From a bacterium (GTDB taxonomy: Bacteria > Cyanobacteriota > Vampirovibrionia > Gastranaerophilales > Gastranaerophilaceae), in the NCBI GenBank assembly GCA_017470815.1, contig JAFUXT010000020.1, forward strand, positions 21,047 through 85,046: a stretch of 64,000 nt of DNA, in the 5' to 3' direction. The position numbers and the translations under genes were made by a program. Numbering within the stretch: position 1 is the first letter of the stretch; every line of letters starts with the position of its first letter. The notes beneath the pieces were generated by a model. That model was not told the origin of the DNA, searched no databases, and saw nothing but the letters and a program-made list of their open reading frames with translations. Below, piece after piece: positions 45,694 to 54,740 of the stretch.

Positions 45694-46130
45694 TATATGT
45701 TATCGGTAGTGATTGAGAGATTGAAACTTTCTACCTGTTCATTTTTTCTTTTTGTCTTGAAGCAAAAAGAAAAAACGAACCAAAAAAGAAAAACTCGCTT
45801 ATTACAATACCGCCTGACGGCGGCATAAGACTGCTAACGCAGTAATATGTATTTTTGCCTATCGGCAAAAATCTCTTAGCGCGCCTAAAACTACGGCGCG
45901 CGCTTTCAAGATATCCGACCTTTACGCAGTGAGCAATCATTGTTTGCGACACGACAACAATGCGGGATTTGTTTGAACGATAGTGAGTTATCCCGCCTGT
46001 ATGTGGAGCAAGTACAAATGATTAGCGAACGGAGTGCAGGTCGGGGAGTTTCTTTGCGCCCCGTTTCTTTGCGGTCAAAGAAATGGGGCAAGGTAGTTTT
46101 GGTGAACAAAAACTGCCGATAACATATGTT
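45692..46130. mobile_element. Non-coding element with terminal inverted repeats (MITE-like)
   Basis: The 5' end (45692-45710) and 3' end (46112-46130) are inverted repeats, matching at 17 of 19 positions, with core ATATGTTATCGG. Between them lie many hairpins, for example GCGGCATAAGACTGC, TTTTTGCCTATCGGCAAAAA and GCGCGCC/GGCGCGC. The interior has higher GC than its surroundings and no convincing open reading frame. It starts at the stop codon of the protease gene and ends 7 nt before the stop of the 84-aa gene. The ends could define a miniature transposable element or a folded RNA gene. Confidence 0.55.
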
Positions 46131-46137
46131 ATGTGCA

Positions 46138-46392
46138 TTAACCCAATTTTTTCAATAATTTATTAAACCAGGAATTTGATTCCGGCATATCAATATCATC
46201 CGATGGTAATTTTGAAGATAATTCAAAAGAATCAGGTTTTGAAGAAAACAGGCTGCCCTGATTTTCTTTTTTCTTTTGACCATTTCCGCCCATCATATAA
46301 CCGAGATTACCACCGCTTCCGCCGTCGTTGTTGGTATTAGCCGCTGCTTTGATAACCGGCTTTGCACTTCCGATATTTACATCAAAACTCAT
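46138..46392 (-). CDS. Small hypothetical protein (84 aa)
   Basis: Starts MSFDVNIGSAKPVIKAAANT, with ribosome site AAGGGGAATAAAGTC upstream. A Gly/Asn-rich low-complexity middle (NNDGGSGGNLGYMMGGNGQK) and a Lys-rich helical C-terminus (WFNKLLKKLG) are visible. No family recognised. The inverted-repeat element lies immediately downstream. Confidence 0.65.
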   Translation of the reverse strand: MSFDVNIGSAKPVIKAAANTNNDGGSGGNLGYMMGGNGQKKKENQGSLFSSKPDSFELSSKLPSDDIDMPESNSWFNKLLKKLG

Positions 46393-46621
46393 GACTTTAT
46401 TCCCCTTGGTTGTTCCCTTACTTATATAAAGTAATTTTTTGGTAAATTTTTGTTACAAAACAGGTTAATTGTTAAGAAAATTTTACAATTTATTTGGTCT
46501 ATTTTTGCCGTCTTACAGGTGATTAGACTATTATTAACTAATGTAACAATAATTAGAGTTTGTTAAATTTAGGGTGAAAAAATACCGTTATATATAATAA
46601 GGATACTCATGAGGTTTTTAC

Positions 46622-47530
46622 ATGTCATTATCGATTGATGCAACACAAGAATATTTGCGTTCAAAACTGGGTCTTAGCCTTGCTAAGATACTTGAGTATG
46701 AGAACAAAAGTATCAAAGAGATTATTGATGCCGAAGCGGCACAGGGGAATCAAGCGGCTATTCAACTCGCCGCAGACATGTTTACAAATCCTACAATTCT
46801 TATTGAACTTTTTCAGTTAGCAAATCCGAAAAACAAACTTATTATTATGCAGCAAATGACTTCTGCACAACTTGCAAAAATTTTACCAATGCTTGAAAAA
46901 GACGATTTGGTACAGGGGTTGAGGTATTTTACAATGGACAGCCTTATGAAGATGCTTGAAAAAGTACCTAAAGAAGAATTGGTAAAAGTTGTATTTCAGT
47001 TGTTTTCAGAGCGTCAGGTTATTGAGCGTATGCCGGAAAAACAACTTGATAAAGTTTTGACAGGTGTCGATATGGATAAAGGTCTTGTACTAAAAAATCT
47101 TAAATCAATTCCTGAAACTTATCTGCGCCAAATGATTGAAAGTATTACAGGACAGGAAACCGAAGAAAATAATGCAGCGGAACTTGTTAATACAATTTCG
47201 CAGTTTGGTGATTTGGATTATAAAAACGCATTGAGAAACCTTGATGTTACTCAAAAGCGGAAATTGACGCTATTAATTACTAGTACTGATAACAAATATT
47301 ATCTGAATTTCGATGCGGATGCTTATACTCACATGATAGCAAGAGACAGAGAAAAAGAAGATACCGTAAAGGCAATGGGCGTTATGAAACCTGAATATCT
47401 TGAAAAAATGCTCACAAATCTTCCTCCTGATTTGTTACAGGTTGTATGCACCCAAATTGATACCGAAAAACTTGCGGATTCACTTGTTACAAAATTCCCT
47501 GAATTGCTTGCAAAATTAATCGCAGGGTAA
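46622..47530 (+). CDS. Hypothetical all-helical repeat protein
   Basis: 302 aa, starting MSLSIDATQEYLRSKLGLSL. The sequence is entirely helical in character, with several short repeats of the form (I/V)LPMLEKDDLVQGL and MLEKVPKEELVKVVFQL. These recall the superhelical MgtE-N/FliG-type helical repeats, but I cannot assign a family. GAGG lies 8 nt before the ATG, and TATAAT is upstream. No membrane segment. It could be a cytoplasmic scaffold. Confidence 0.75.
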   Translation: MSLSIDATQEYLRSKLGLSLAKILEYENKSIKEIIDAEAAQGNQAAIQLAADMFTNPTILIELFQLANPKNKLIIMQQMTSAQLAKILPMLEKDDLVQGLRYFTMDSLMKMLEKVPKEELVKVVFQLFSERQVIERMPEKQLDKVLTGVDMDKGLVLKNLKSIPETYLRQMIESITGQETEENNAAELVNTISQFGDLDYKNALRNLDVTQKRKLTLLITSTDNKYYLNFDADAYTHMIARDREKEDTVKAMGVMKPEYLEKMLTNLPPDLLQVVCTQIDTEKLADSLVTKFPELLAKLIAG

Positions 47531-47549
47531 TTTTTAGTTGAATTTACAT

Positions 47550-48038
47550 TTAAGCAATACGACTATCTTTCAATATCGACAGAGCAAGTTTTAACGCTTC
47601 GTCTGCAAATTTTTGTTTCATTTCAATTCGTGGTAAATCAGGGGGCAAAAGTATTTCTTTTACAGTCGTAATTCCGTTATATCTGACAGATGTAAACATC
47701 AAGCCGACAGGTTTTTCTGCCGTACCCCCTGTCGGGCCTGCAATTCCTGTTGTGCATAGTGCAACGTCACAATTTGTTATTCTGCTTAAACCGTTAGCCA
47801 TTTCTTGCGCACATTGTTCGCTCACCGCACCGTAATTATTTAAAATATCCCAACTTACACCCAAAACTTTGTTTTTGGCTTCATTTGCATAGGTTACAAA
47901 ATTTAGCATAACATACTCAGAACTGCCTGAAATATCCGTCAATCGGGAACTTACAAGTCCGCCTGTGCAGGATTCTGCAGTTGCGATAGTCAATTTTTTT
48001 TCTTTTAATATTTGCCCTAATTCTTCTTCTAATTTCAT
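47550..48038 (-). CDS. pncC: CinA-type nicotinamide-nucleotide amidohydrolase (PncC)
   Basis: 162 aa from the ATG at 48038; the longer reading starts with TTG inside radA. The CinA C-terminal domain is evident: TIATAESCTGGLVSSRLT, with the catalytic Ser in SGSSEY, and CTTGIAGPTGGTAEKPVG. It deamidates nicotinamide mononucleotide to nicotinic acid mononucleotide in NAD salvage. The N-terminal MoeA-like COG1058 domain of full CinA is absent. It is the last gene of the NrtR-like/secG/radA operon, 11 nt after radA; the NAD link with NrtR is notable. Confidence 0.88.
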   Translation of the reverse strand: MKLEEELGQILKEKKLTIATAESCTGGLVSSRLTDISGSSEYVMLNFVTYANEAKNKVLGVSWDILNNYGAVSEQCAQEMANGLSRITNCDVALCTTGIAGPTGGTAEKPVGLMFTSVRYNGITTVKEILLPPDLPRIEMKQKFADEALKLALSILKDSRIA

Positions 48039-48049
48039 AATTTTTACCG

Positions 48050-49417
48050 TTATTGTGGAGTAATACAAGCCCCGATAGCATCAATAAGCCGTTTTACCGG
48101 AACCGTCTTGATTTTTGGATTTGAAATATCTTTGTTCGCATAAGGTATAATCGCTTTTTTAAATCCTGTCATTGATGCTTCGTTTAACATTTTTTCCAGA
48201 TTATTAACAGGGTGAATTTCCCCTGATAACCCGATTTCGCCTATAATTACGGTTTGAGGGTCAACGACGACATCTCTTGCACAAGTTGCAATAGCAAGCG
48301 CAATTCCCAAATCCGCACTCGGTTCATCAACATCAATTCCGCCCATAACATTTACATAAACATCTTGTTTTGATAAATTTAAACCTACTCTTTTTTCAAG
48401 CACTGCAAGAATTTGCAGTAAACGACTGAAATCAACCCCGTTTGCGACCCGTCTTGGTGACGGATAAGGAGTCGCACCGACAAGTGCCTGAATTTCGACA
48501 AGCAATGGTCTTGTTCCTTCGTTTGTGACTATTATTGCAGTTCCGGGGATATTTTCCTGAGAGCGTTCACTTAAAAAAAGTTGATTGGGGTTAATAACTT
48601 CCTTTAAACCATTTACACCCATCTCAAAAATGCCGACCTCTGAAGTGTTGCCGAAACGATTTTTCATAGAGCGTAACATTCTGTATGATTTATACTTATC
48701 ACCCTCAAAAGATATAACTGTATCTACCATGTGTTCCAAAACCTTAGGGCCTGCAATATTGCCGTCTTTTGTAACATGCCCGATAACAAGTATCGTGATA
48801 TTTTTTGTTTTGGCAATCTGCATCAATATATTACAACACTCACGAATTTGGGATACGCTTCCTGCGCTGCTTGAGACAGTTTGTGAATAAATTGCCTGAA
48901 TACTGTCTATTACAACCATATCAGGTGTCAATTCTTCGATTTGTGATTTTATGCGTTCAAGATTTGTCTGCGGGTAAATATAAATATTATCGTTTTTAAC
49001 CCCAAGTCTGTCTGCTCGGAGTTTTAACTGCCCTGCTGATTCTTCTGCCGAAACATATAAAACCTTTTTATCTGAATTTGCAAGTCCTCCGCTTGTCTGC
49101 AAAAGTATTGTAGATTTACCGATTCCGGGGTCACCTGCAATTAAGACAAGCGAACCCTGAACAAGTCCTCCGCCTAAAATTCTGTCAAATTCAGATATTC
49201 CTGTACTGACCCTGATTTCTTTCCCTACCTGAATATCACCGATAAGGGAAGGTTTTGAATCATTTATTATACCTTGCGGTGAAATGTTTAAAGGTCTGTC
49301 GCTTTGGACTTCTTCAACAAAACTTCCCCAATTCAAACATTCAGGACATTTGCCCAAATATCCCGCACTTTCGTACCCGCAATTTTGACATACCCATTTT
49401 GATTTTACTTTTGCCAT
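48050..49417 (-). CDS. radA: DNA repair protein RadA
   Basis: 455 aa. N-terminal zinc finger C10-C13 and C24-C27, Walker A GDPGIGKS (95-102), and the RadA-specific KNRFGNTSEVG motif near 251, followed by a Lon-like C-terminal domain (VGATPYPSPRRVANG). A branch-migration helicase for homologous recombination. It lies 6 nt after secG. Confidence 0.95.
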   Translation of the reverse strand: MAKVKSKWVCQNCGYESAGYLGKCPECLNWGSFVEEVQSDRPLNISPQGIINDSKPSLIGDIQVGKEIRVSTGISEFDRILGGGLVQGSLVLIAGDPGIGKSTILLQTSGGLANSDKKVLYVSAEESAGQLKLRADRLGVKNDNIYIYPQTNLERIKSQIEELTPDMVVIDSIQAIYSQTVSSSAGSVSQIRECCNILMQIAKTKNITILVIGHVTKDGNIAGPKVLEHMVDTVISFEGDKYKSYRMLRSMKNRFGNTSEVGIFEMGVNGLKEVINPNQLFLSERSQENIPGTAIIVTNEGTRPLLVEIQALVGATPYPSPRRVANGVDFSRLLQILAVLEKRVGLNLSKQDVYVNVMGGIDVDEPSADLGIALAIATCARDVVVDPQTVIIGEIGLSGEIHPVNNLEKMLNEASMTGFKKAIIPYANKDISNPKIKTVPVKRLIDAIGACITPQ

Positions 49418-49423
49418 AAATAA

Positions 49424-49648
49424 TTATTTTACAATACCCAATCCGATTAAGAATGAGCAAATTATAAATACTGCACAGAAAATACCCGTAATTTTATTCA
49501 AACCTTTTTCTGCACTTTTTTGTGATGCAAAAATATGTGACGCTCCGCCAATACCACCGATACCATCACCTTTTGGGGAATGCATTAAAATAAGTAAAAT
49601 TAAAAATACAGCGCAACCTGTTGCGATATACCATAATGTATTTGCCAT
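49424..49648 (-). CDS. secG: Preprotein translocase subunit SecG
   Basis: 74 aa with two membrane helices (about 3-20 and 51-72) and the cytoplasmic loop MHSPKGDGIGGIGGASHIFA, typical of SecG. Associates with SecYE in the inner membrane. The start is 0 nt from the upstream NrtR-like gene. Confidence 0.9.
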   Translation of the reverse strand: MANTLWYIATGCAVFLILLILMHSPKGDGIGGIGGASHIFASQKSAEKGLNKITGIFCAVFIICSFLIGLGIVK

Positions 49649-50329
49649 TTATTTTTTGTCTCCTTTTTTGATGAAATGCGCTCTTTTTGAATTGAGTTCA
49701 ATTTTTTCAAAAGTATAAAGCCTTGCAGGACGCTTTGAAGATGATTTAGTATATTCTTCAAGTTCTACAAGTCCGTCAGTTGAAAGCGCTTTCTTTCTGA
49801 AATTGCGTTTGTCAAGTTTCTTTTGCATAATCAGTTCGTAAGACTTTTGCATTTCGGTCAATGTAAATTTTTCAGGTAACAACTGATATGCGACAGGACA
49901 GATTTCAAGTCTTTCTCTTGTGCGTTTTAATGAGTATTGGATAATTTCTTTGTGGTCAAATGCCAATGGAGGTAAATCCATAACCTTGTGCCAGCCAAGT
50001 TCTGTTGTAGATACAATTTTAATATCTTCAGATCGAACAAGTGCAAAATAAGCGCAAGTAATAACACGTCCGTCCGGATGTCTTAACGGATCACCAAAAG
50101 TGTATAACTGTTCAAGATAAATGTTATCAACAGCCGTTTTTTCTTTTAAAACCCTCAGTGCTGCTTCGTCAAGATTCTCGGATAATCTTACATAACCGCC
50201 GGGAATAGCCCATTTATCTTTAAAAGGCTCATTAGTACGCTTTACAAGTAATACCTGCAATGCATTGTTCTTAATCGTTAAAATAACAACGTCGACGGTA
50301 ATTTCGTGTGTTTTTGTTTCGTTTACCAT
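49649..50329 (-). CDS. NrtR-like Nudix-domain transcription regulator
   Basis: 226 aa. The Nudix fold covers about 8-150; the Nudix box is at 44-66 and reads GGYVRLSENLDEAALRVLKE then KTAV, with VLKEKT where active enzymes have REUxEE. It probably lacks hydrolase activity, as expected for NrtR. A C-terminal winged helix (about 160-226, ending KGDKK) would bind DNA. NrtR represses NAD-metabolism genes in other bacteria. The pncC gene at the end of its own operon fits a NAD-related role. A likely operator is at 50392-50420. Confidence 0.8.
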   Translation of the reverse strand: MVNETKTHEITVDVVILTIKNNALQVLLVKRTNEPFKDKWAIPGGYVRLSENLDEAALRVLKEKTAVDNIYLEQLYTFGDPLRHPDGRVITCAYFALVRSEDIKIVSTTELGWHKVMDLPPLAFDHKEIIQYSLKRTRERLEICPVAYQLLPEKFTLTEMQKSYELIMQKKLDKRNFRKKALSTDGLVELEEYTKSSSKRPARLYTFEKIELNSKRAHFIKKGDKK

Positions 50330-50391
50330 TATTAAATCTATCCTCTACCACTACAAATATATAATAAACATGGAATTTAAAATTAATCAAT

Positions 50392-50420
50392 TTGTAAACC
50401 AACTTAATATTTGTTTACAA
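50392..50420. promoter_or_regulatory. Inverted repeat between NrtR-like gene and 305-aa gene
   Basis: TTGTAAAC (50392-50399) and GTTTACAA (50413-50420) form an 8-bp inverted repeat with a 13-nt spacer, so the half-sites are about two DNA turns apart. It lies in the divergent intergenic region and could be an operator for the NrtR-like protein. Confidence 0.45.
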
Positions 50421-50487
50421 TTTACATAAATTTAGGCAATTATTTCAACTTAATATACTTTATATATATACAAGGGGATTATACGGG

Positions 50488-51405
50488 ATGTTTATGATGA
50501 GTTTTCAACAGAATATAAGTTTTGGCGGATGTAATCCTTTTATGTTCGGTGCATTTAACCCTCGCTTAAACTTTTTCTTGGGACTTGCAGGTGCAACTGC
50601 AGGAGTTCCATATTATCCTGTAATGCCGATGGGCGGGTGCTCAATATTCAATCCATACATGTCTGCAGGCTATTCTAATCCTTACACAATGGGTGGCTTT
50701 GGAAGTTTCAATTATCAACCGCAGACTTTCACTTATATCCCACAGGCAACAACTAATCCTTTTGCATCGGTTACTCCAAGTGTGGTTACGGCACCAAGAA
50801 CATCAACTCCAAGTACTCCGGCTCCAACTTCGACTTCAAGTTCAAGAGCACAAGAAACGGACGATTCTCAACCGTGCTCTCAAGGTATGACTTTAAGAGG
50901 AAAAGGTAAAGGTACTCAATATGGTCCTGAATTTTTGAATAAAGTAAAACAAATTGCAAAGAATCTTAATTGCAATTACAGAGATTTGGTGGCAATAATG
51001 AACTCTGAATCAAGTGTAGATGCCAAAACAGTCGGCTATAACGGTGCAAGCGGTTTAATCTGCTTTATGCCTCAATACTTTAATGTTGACAGAATCAGAA
51101 AAATGAGTCCGATAGAACAACTTGATTTGGTTGAAGAAACAATAAGAAAAGCAAAAAAAGCGGCAGGTTTTGCAGACAATGCAAAATTGAGCAAAGGTGA
51201 TTTATATGCATTAGTTTTCTTACCGGCAAGAGCAGGAAATGACGTTCTTTGCAGAAAAGGTGAAACCGGCAGAAACGGCAGATTACTCAGATACTATGAA
51301 GCAAACGCCGCTCTTGATTACAACAAAGATGGTGTTATCACAAAAGACGAGATGGCATCAAGAATAGACAGAAAATACGTTTCTGATTACACATTCCTTG
51401 CATAA
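50488..51405 (+). CDS. Lysozyme-like protein with Pro/Thr-rich linker and EF-hand
   Basis: 305 aa. The N-terminus (MFMMSFQQNISFGG) is followed by a Phe/Gly/Tyr/Pro-rich part, then a Thr/Ser/Pro linker (about 90-128). A lysozyme/transglycosylase-like fold is suggested by NYRDLVAIMNSESSVDAKTV then GYNGASGLICFMPQ (about 165-190), with E172 as a candidate catalytic acid. A canonical EF-hand calcium loop DYNKDGVITKDE is at about 278-289. No signal peptide is obvious. It could act on cell-wall glycans, perhaps delivered by an unusual route. This arrangement is not a common one. Confidence 0.65.
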   Translation: MFMMSFQQNISFGGCNPFMFGAFNPRLNFFLGLAGATAGVPYYPVMPMGGCSIFNPYMSAGYSNPYTMGGFGSFNYQPQTFTYIPQATTNPFASVTPSVVTAPRTSTPSTPAPTSTSSSRAQETDDSQPCSQGMTLRGKGKGTQYGPEFLNKVKQIAKNLNCNYRDLVAIMNSESSVDAKTVGYNGASGLICFMPQYFNVDRIRKMSPIEQLDLVEETIRKAKKAAGFADNAKLSKGDLYALVFLPARAGNDVLCRKGETGRNGRLLRYYEANAALDYNKDGVITKDEMASRIDRKYVSDYTFLA

Positions 51406-51438
51406 TCACTTAATACAAAATATCAACTTTATGTATAA

Positions 51439-51467
51439 TTGCACATAATACAAAAATATCCTAAAAT
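51439..51467 (+). promoter_or_regulatory. Predicted promoter of a leaderless OppF-like mRNA
   Basis: TTGCAC (51439-51444) and TAAAAT (51462-51467) are 17 nt apart. The ATG at 51474 is only 6 nt further, with no Shine-Dalgarno, so the transcript most likely starts at the ATG. Confidence 0.6.
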
Positions 51468-51473
51468 GTATTT

Positions 51474-52436
51474 ATGTCTTTATTGGAAACAGATGAGTTA
51501 TATGTTGAATACACCTCAAAGAAAGGTATGACAGGACAGAAGCAAACTGTTCGAGCAGTAAACGGAGTCACCCTTGACATTCGCAAAGGTGAAATTTTAT
51601 CAATCGCAGGCGAATCAGGATGCGGCAAATCGACACTTGCAAGGGCTCTTATGAAACTGACTGACATTAAAAGCGGGGAAATATTTTTTGAGGGAAAAAA
51701 TATCATTACTCTTAAAACAAAAACCGAATTTCAGGATTTTTACAAAAAAGTTCAGATGATTTTTCAAAATCCTTATTCTTCGCTAAACCCTAAAATGAAG
51801 ATTGGGCAAATATTATCTGAACCTCTTAAAATTAACACAAAACTTTCTAAAAAACAGATAACAGAGATTGTAGAAGAAAAAATTTCACAGGTAGGTTTGG
51901 ATAAATCTGCGCTGAATCTTTACCCTCATGAATTTTCAGGCGGTCAAAGACAGAGAATTGCAATTGCCCGTGCGCTTGTATCAGAGCCGGAACTTATTAT
52001 CGCAGATGAACCTGTCAGTGCGCTTGATGTGAGTATTCAGGCTCAAATTATAAATCTGATAAAACATTTAAAAGATAATTACAATCTTACTTTTCTGTTT
52101 ATTTCACACGATTTGAGCGTAATTCGTTATATCTCCGACAGAATAGCAATAATGTATCTTGGCGAAATTGTAGAACTCGGATTAACCAAAGAGATTTTTC
52201 AATGTCCAAAGCACCCTTATACAGCCGCACTTTTAAGCGCAGTCCCTCAAATAAACCCAAATAACAAAACTCAGCAAGTGAAATTAAACGGGGAATTGCC
52301 GTCACCGCAGAATTTGCCTTCAGGCTGTAAATTTCATACAAGATGTCCTTATGCTATGGAAAAATGCAAAACGCAGGAACCGGAAGAAAAATTTTTCTCT
52401 GATTTTCACACCTGTAAGTGTTTTTTATATCCGTGA
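51474..52436 (+). CDS. Oligopeptide/dipeptide-type ABC transporter ATPase (OppF-like)
   Basis: 320 aa. Walker A GESGCGKS (46-53), Q-loop MIFQNPYSSLNP, signature FSGGQRQRIAIARA, Walker B LIIADEPVSALD, and H-loop FISHDLS. The C-terminal oligopeptide-transporter extension with its cysteines (CKFHTRCPYAMEKC) is present. This is the second (OppF/DppF) ATPase of such systems. No OppD, permease or binding protein is adjacent, so it is an orphan in this window. Confidence 0.9.
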   Translation: MSLLETDELYVEYTSKKGMTGQKQTVRAVNGVTLDIRKGEILSIAGESGCGKSTLARALMKLTDIKSGEIFFEGKNIITLKTKTEFQDFYKKVQMIFQNPYSSLNPKMKIGQILSEPLKINTKLSKKQITEIVEEKISQVGLDKSALNLYPHEFSGGQRQRIAIARALVSEPELIIADEPVSALDVSIQAQIINLIKHLKDNYNLTFLFISHDLSVIRYISDRIAIMYLGEIVELGLTKEIFQCPKHPYTAALLSAVPQINPNNKTQQVKLNGELPSPQNLPSGCKFHTRCPYAMEKCKTQEPEEKFFSDFHTCKCFLYP

Positions 52437-52442
52437 TATAAT
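52434..52442 (+). promoter_or_regulatory. Extended -10 promoter of a leaderless smpB mRNA
   Basis: TGATATAAT spans 52434-52442 (TATAAT at 52437-52442), overlapping the oppF stop codon TGA. The smpB ATG at 52449 is 6 nt later with no Shine-Dalgarno. No good -35 is visible, as expected for an extended -10 promoter. Confidence 0.5.
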
Positions 52443-52448
52443 CAGTTT

Positions 52449-52901
52449 ATGGACAAAAAAATTGTTACTACAAACCGAAAAGCCTTTCACGACTACAATA
52501 TTTTTGAGAAATTTGTAGCCGGTATCGTGCTGACGGGAACTGAAATTAAATCTATCCGCAACAATGCCATAAATCTGAAAGACAGTTTTTGCAAAATTGA
52601 TGATAACGAACTGTTTTTATATAACTGTCATATTTCTCATTATGATAAAGGTAATCGTTATAACCACGAAGAAAAACGCACACGCAAACTGCTTTTGACT
52701 AAAAAAGAAATATTAAAAATAAGTCAAAAGATAAAAAAAGACGGTTACACGGTTATTCCTTTAGAAGTATTTTTTGTCCACGGTCTTGCAAAGGTTGAAA
52801 TAGGATTGGCAAAAGGTAAAAAACTTTATGACAAACGTGAAGATATGGTCAAAAAAGAACAAAAAAGAGATATTGAGCGTTTGACAAAGAATAAATATTA
52901 A
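52449..52901 (+). CDS. smpB: SsrA-binding protein SmpB
   Basis: 150 aa. It has the OB-fold landmarks AFHDYNIFEKFVAGIVLTGT, EIKSIRNNAINLKDSF, and the C-terminal GKKLYDKREDMVKKEQKRD tail that enters the ribosomal decoding site. Binds tmRNA in trans-translation rescue. No ssrA gene is evident in the window. It converges on the U32-like gene with no gap. Confidence 0.95.
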   Translation: MDKKIVTTNRKAFHDYNIFEKFVAGIVLTGTEIKSIRNNAINLKDSFCKIDDNELFLYNCHISHYDKGNRYNHEEKRTRKLLLTKKEILKISQKIKKDGYTVIPLEVFFVHGLAKVEIGLAKGKKLYDKREDMVKKEQKRDIERLTKNKY

Positions 52902-54554
52902 TTATTTTGCAACCGCTAAGAAAAAGTTATTCAGTAAAAGCGGAATGTACTTTGGCGGAAGTGCTGAAAAATCAAATACAAATTCATTTATTCCAGCATT
53001 ATAAAGTTCTTCAATATTTGCAAAATCCTGCATTACTGTATCTTCAAACATGTGCATTCTGCAAAAACCGTCGCAGGTGAACGGAAATACCTTATCTAAT
53101 GACGGGTCTTTGAGAGCATAAGTTCCGTTATGACAAGGGGCTTTACACGAAAGTCTTGATACGACGGCACTATCATTGTTTAGCGGGCACAAGCCCATAC
53201 TTGAAACCCTTTTGTTTCCGCCTATTGTATATTTTCTGTTTGGAATCTCATTTTTTATTTTCTTCAGTGTTCTTATCGCTGACTGCACATCAGGAAATGA
53301 TGAAAAATCAACAGTATCAATCCTTGCAAGGTTATTTAAACATCTTATCGACATACTGTTAAACAAATTGATACCCTGCCCGATTTCAAACGGAATATCA
53401 TTGATATCACTATCGTTAATAAATGACCAGAAATAACCGATATTATTGATAATAAGTGAATCAGGATGCGGATTTGATAACAAAAGTTCTTTTTCGTATT
53501 CATAAGTCCTGTCAAAATCACGCTCAATGAGAATTTTTGGAGTAGAAAGTTGAAAAATTATCCCGTATTTTGAACAGAATTTTTTTACTTTTGTTATAAC
53601 CTGCGGAAAACTGTTTTTTGAAAGGTCACAGGTTGAAACAATTTCGCCGTATTCAATTGAATAAATAGGATTATGACCTATTTTTTTTATATAATTTTCA
53701 AGTTCTTTAATTTGTGCAAGTCCGGTCAAACGCAAATTCAAACGATATTTGCTTGTAAATTTCAAATCCTTTGGAGTCTGCACACGCTTGACATCCCAAT
53801 CAAAATTTTTGATATTACGACTGAATTTAAAATCTTTGCCTTCTGCGCTAACAACATCTCCCGAAAAATGATTTGTCTGATAAATACATTGTCTTGTATG
53901 CTTAAATGGGAGTTTTTGTTTTTTAAACATTTTAGGCTTTTCTAATATTTTTTCAATCAGTTCAATACCTTCCAAAATATCCTCTGACTCTTTGAATTTT
54001 CCCTTAATTACGACATAATCAATCGCATTAAGTTTTATTATATCTTCAGCGCACCAAGGCAGGTTATCAGAATCAATGGCAAGTGAAAGATCCGTAAATT
54101 TCTTGATTTTCTGAATATTTTTAAGATAAATTTCCTCCGTAATAATTATTCCGTGAACCTTATGGAAACTGTTTATAAAATCGATTCCGGCAAGATTGTG
54201 AATATCAAAATAAGAATCTGCCATGACTTTAAACGGTAAATTGAAAACTTTTATTGCCTCTAATACCGCAAAACTGTTTATATAAATTCCTGTAATATCG
54301 GTAGTTTTTAAGAATCGTAGGAATTTTTTGATTTCCGGTAATTCTTCTTCTGTTATATCGTGTTTAAAATTGATAAAAAATTTCGCATTACAACTTTTTG
54401 CCGCCTGTAAAAATACATTAACCAACTCAAAATTGCCGTTCATGAATCTGTTATAATAGCAGTAAAATCTGCGACAATGCGTATTTTTACAGAAAACAGG
54501 AATGTCTTCGGGTTGTTTTACCGGCGAAATAATTTTAATCTCATTCATAAACAA
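52902..54554 (-). CDS. U32 peptidase-like protein
   Basis: 550 aa. An alpha/beta-barrel-like first half (KIISPVKQPEDIPVF, GIYINSFAVLEAIK, VMADSYFDIHNL) resembles U32 family proteins such as YhbV/RlhA. The C-terminal part has several cysteines (RLSCKAPCHNGTYA and FTCDGFCRMHMF) that could bind an Fe-S cluster, as in RlhA-type hydroxylases. I did not find the strict U32 signature, so the family call is tentative. It is a single minus-strand gene converging on smpB. Confidence 0.55.
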   Translation of the reverse strand: MFMNEIKIISPVKQPEDIPVFCKNTHCRRFYCYYNRFMNGNFELVNVFLQAAKSCNAKFFINFKHDITEEELPEIKKFLRFLKTTDITGIYINSFAVLEAIKVFNLPFKVMADSYFDIHNLAGIDFINSFHKVHGIIITEEIYLKNIQKIKKFTDLSLAIDSDNLPWCAEDIIKLNAIDYVVIKGKFKESEDILEGIELIEKILEKPKMFKKQKLPFKHTRQCIYQTNHFSGDVVSAEGKDFKFSRNIKNFDWDVKRVQTPKDLKFTSKYRLNLRLTGLAQIKELENYIKKIGHNPIYSIEYGEIVSTCDLSKNSFPQVITKVKKFCSKYGIIFQLSTPKILIERDFDRTYEYEKELLLSNPHPDSLIINNIGYFWSFINDSDINDIPFEIGQGINLFNSMSIRCLNNLARIDTVDFSSFPDVQSAIRTLKKIKNEIPNRKYTIGGNKRVSSMGLCPLNNDSAVVSRLSCKAPCHNGTYALKDPSLDKVFPFTCDGFCRMHMFEDTVMQDFANIEELYNAGINEFVFDFSALPPKYIPLLLNNFFLAVAK

Positions 54555-54740
54555 ATTATATCTTTTAAACGGCTTTTATAAAATTTATTTTAACATTTCT
54601 TAATATATTATAAAAAAGAGGCAATTATGAAATAATAAAATACTTTATTTATATATAGGAAATACCTGAAATATTAATTTTAGGGTAAGGATGATTCAAA
54701 CAATAGGATAATAGTCAAAATCTAAGGGAGGATACTCTAT

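Noticed and set aside
45731..46122. Short open frames inside the inverted-repeat element
   Set aside because: They exist on both strands, have no recognisable features and no ribosome sites; the hairpin-rich content points to non-coding DNA.
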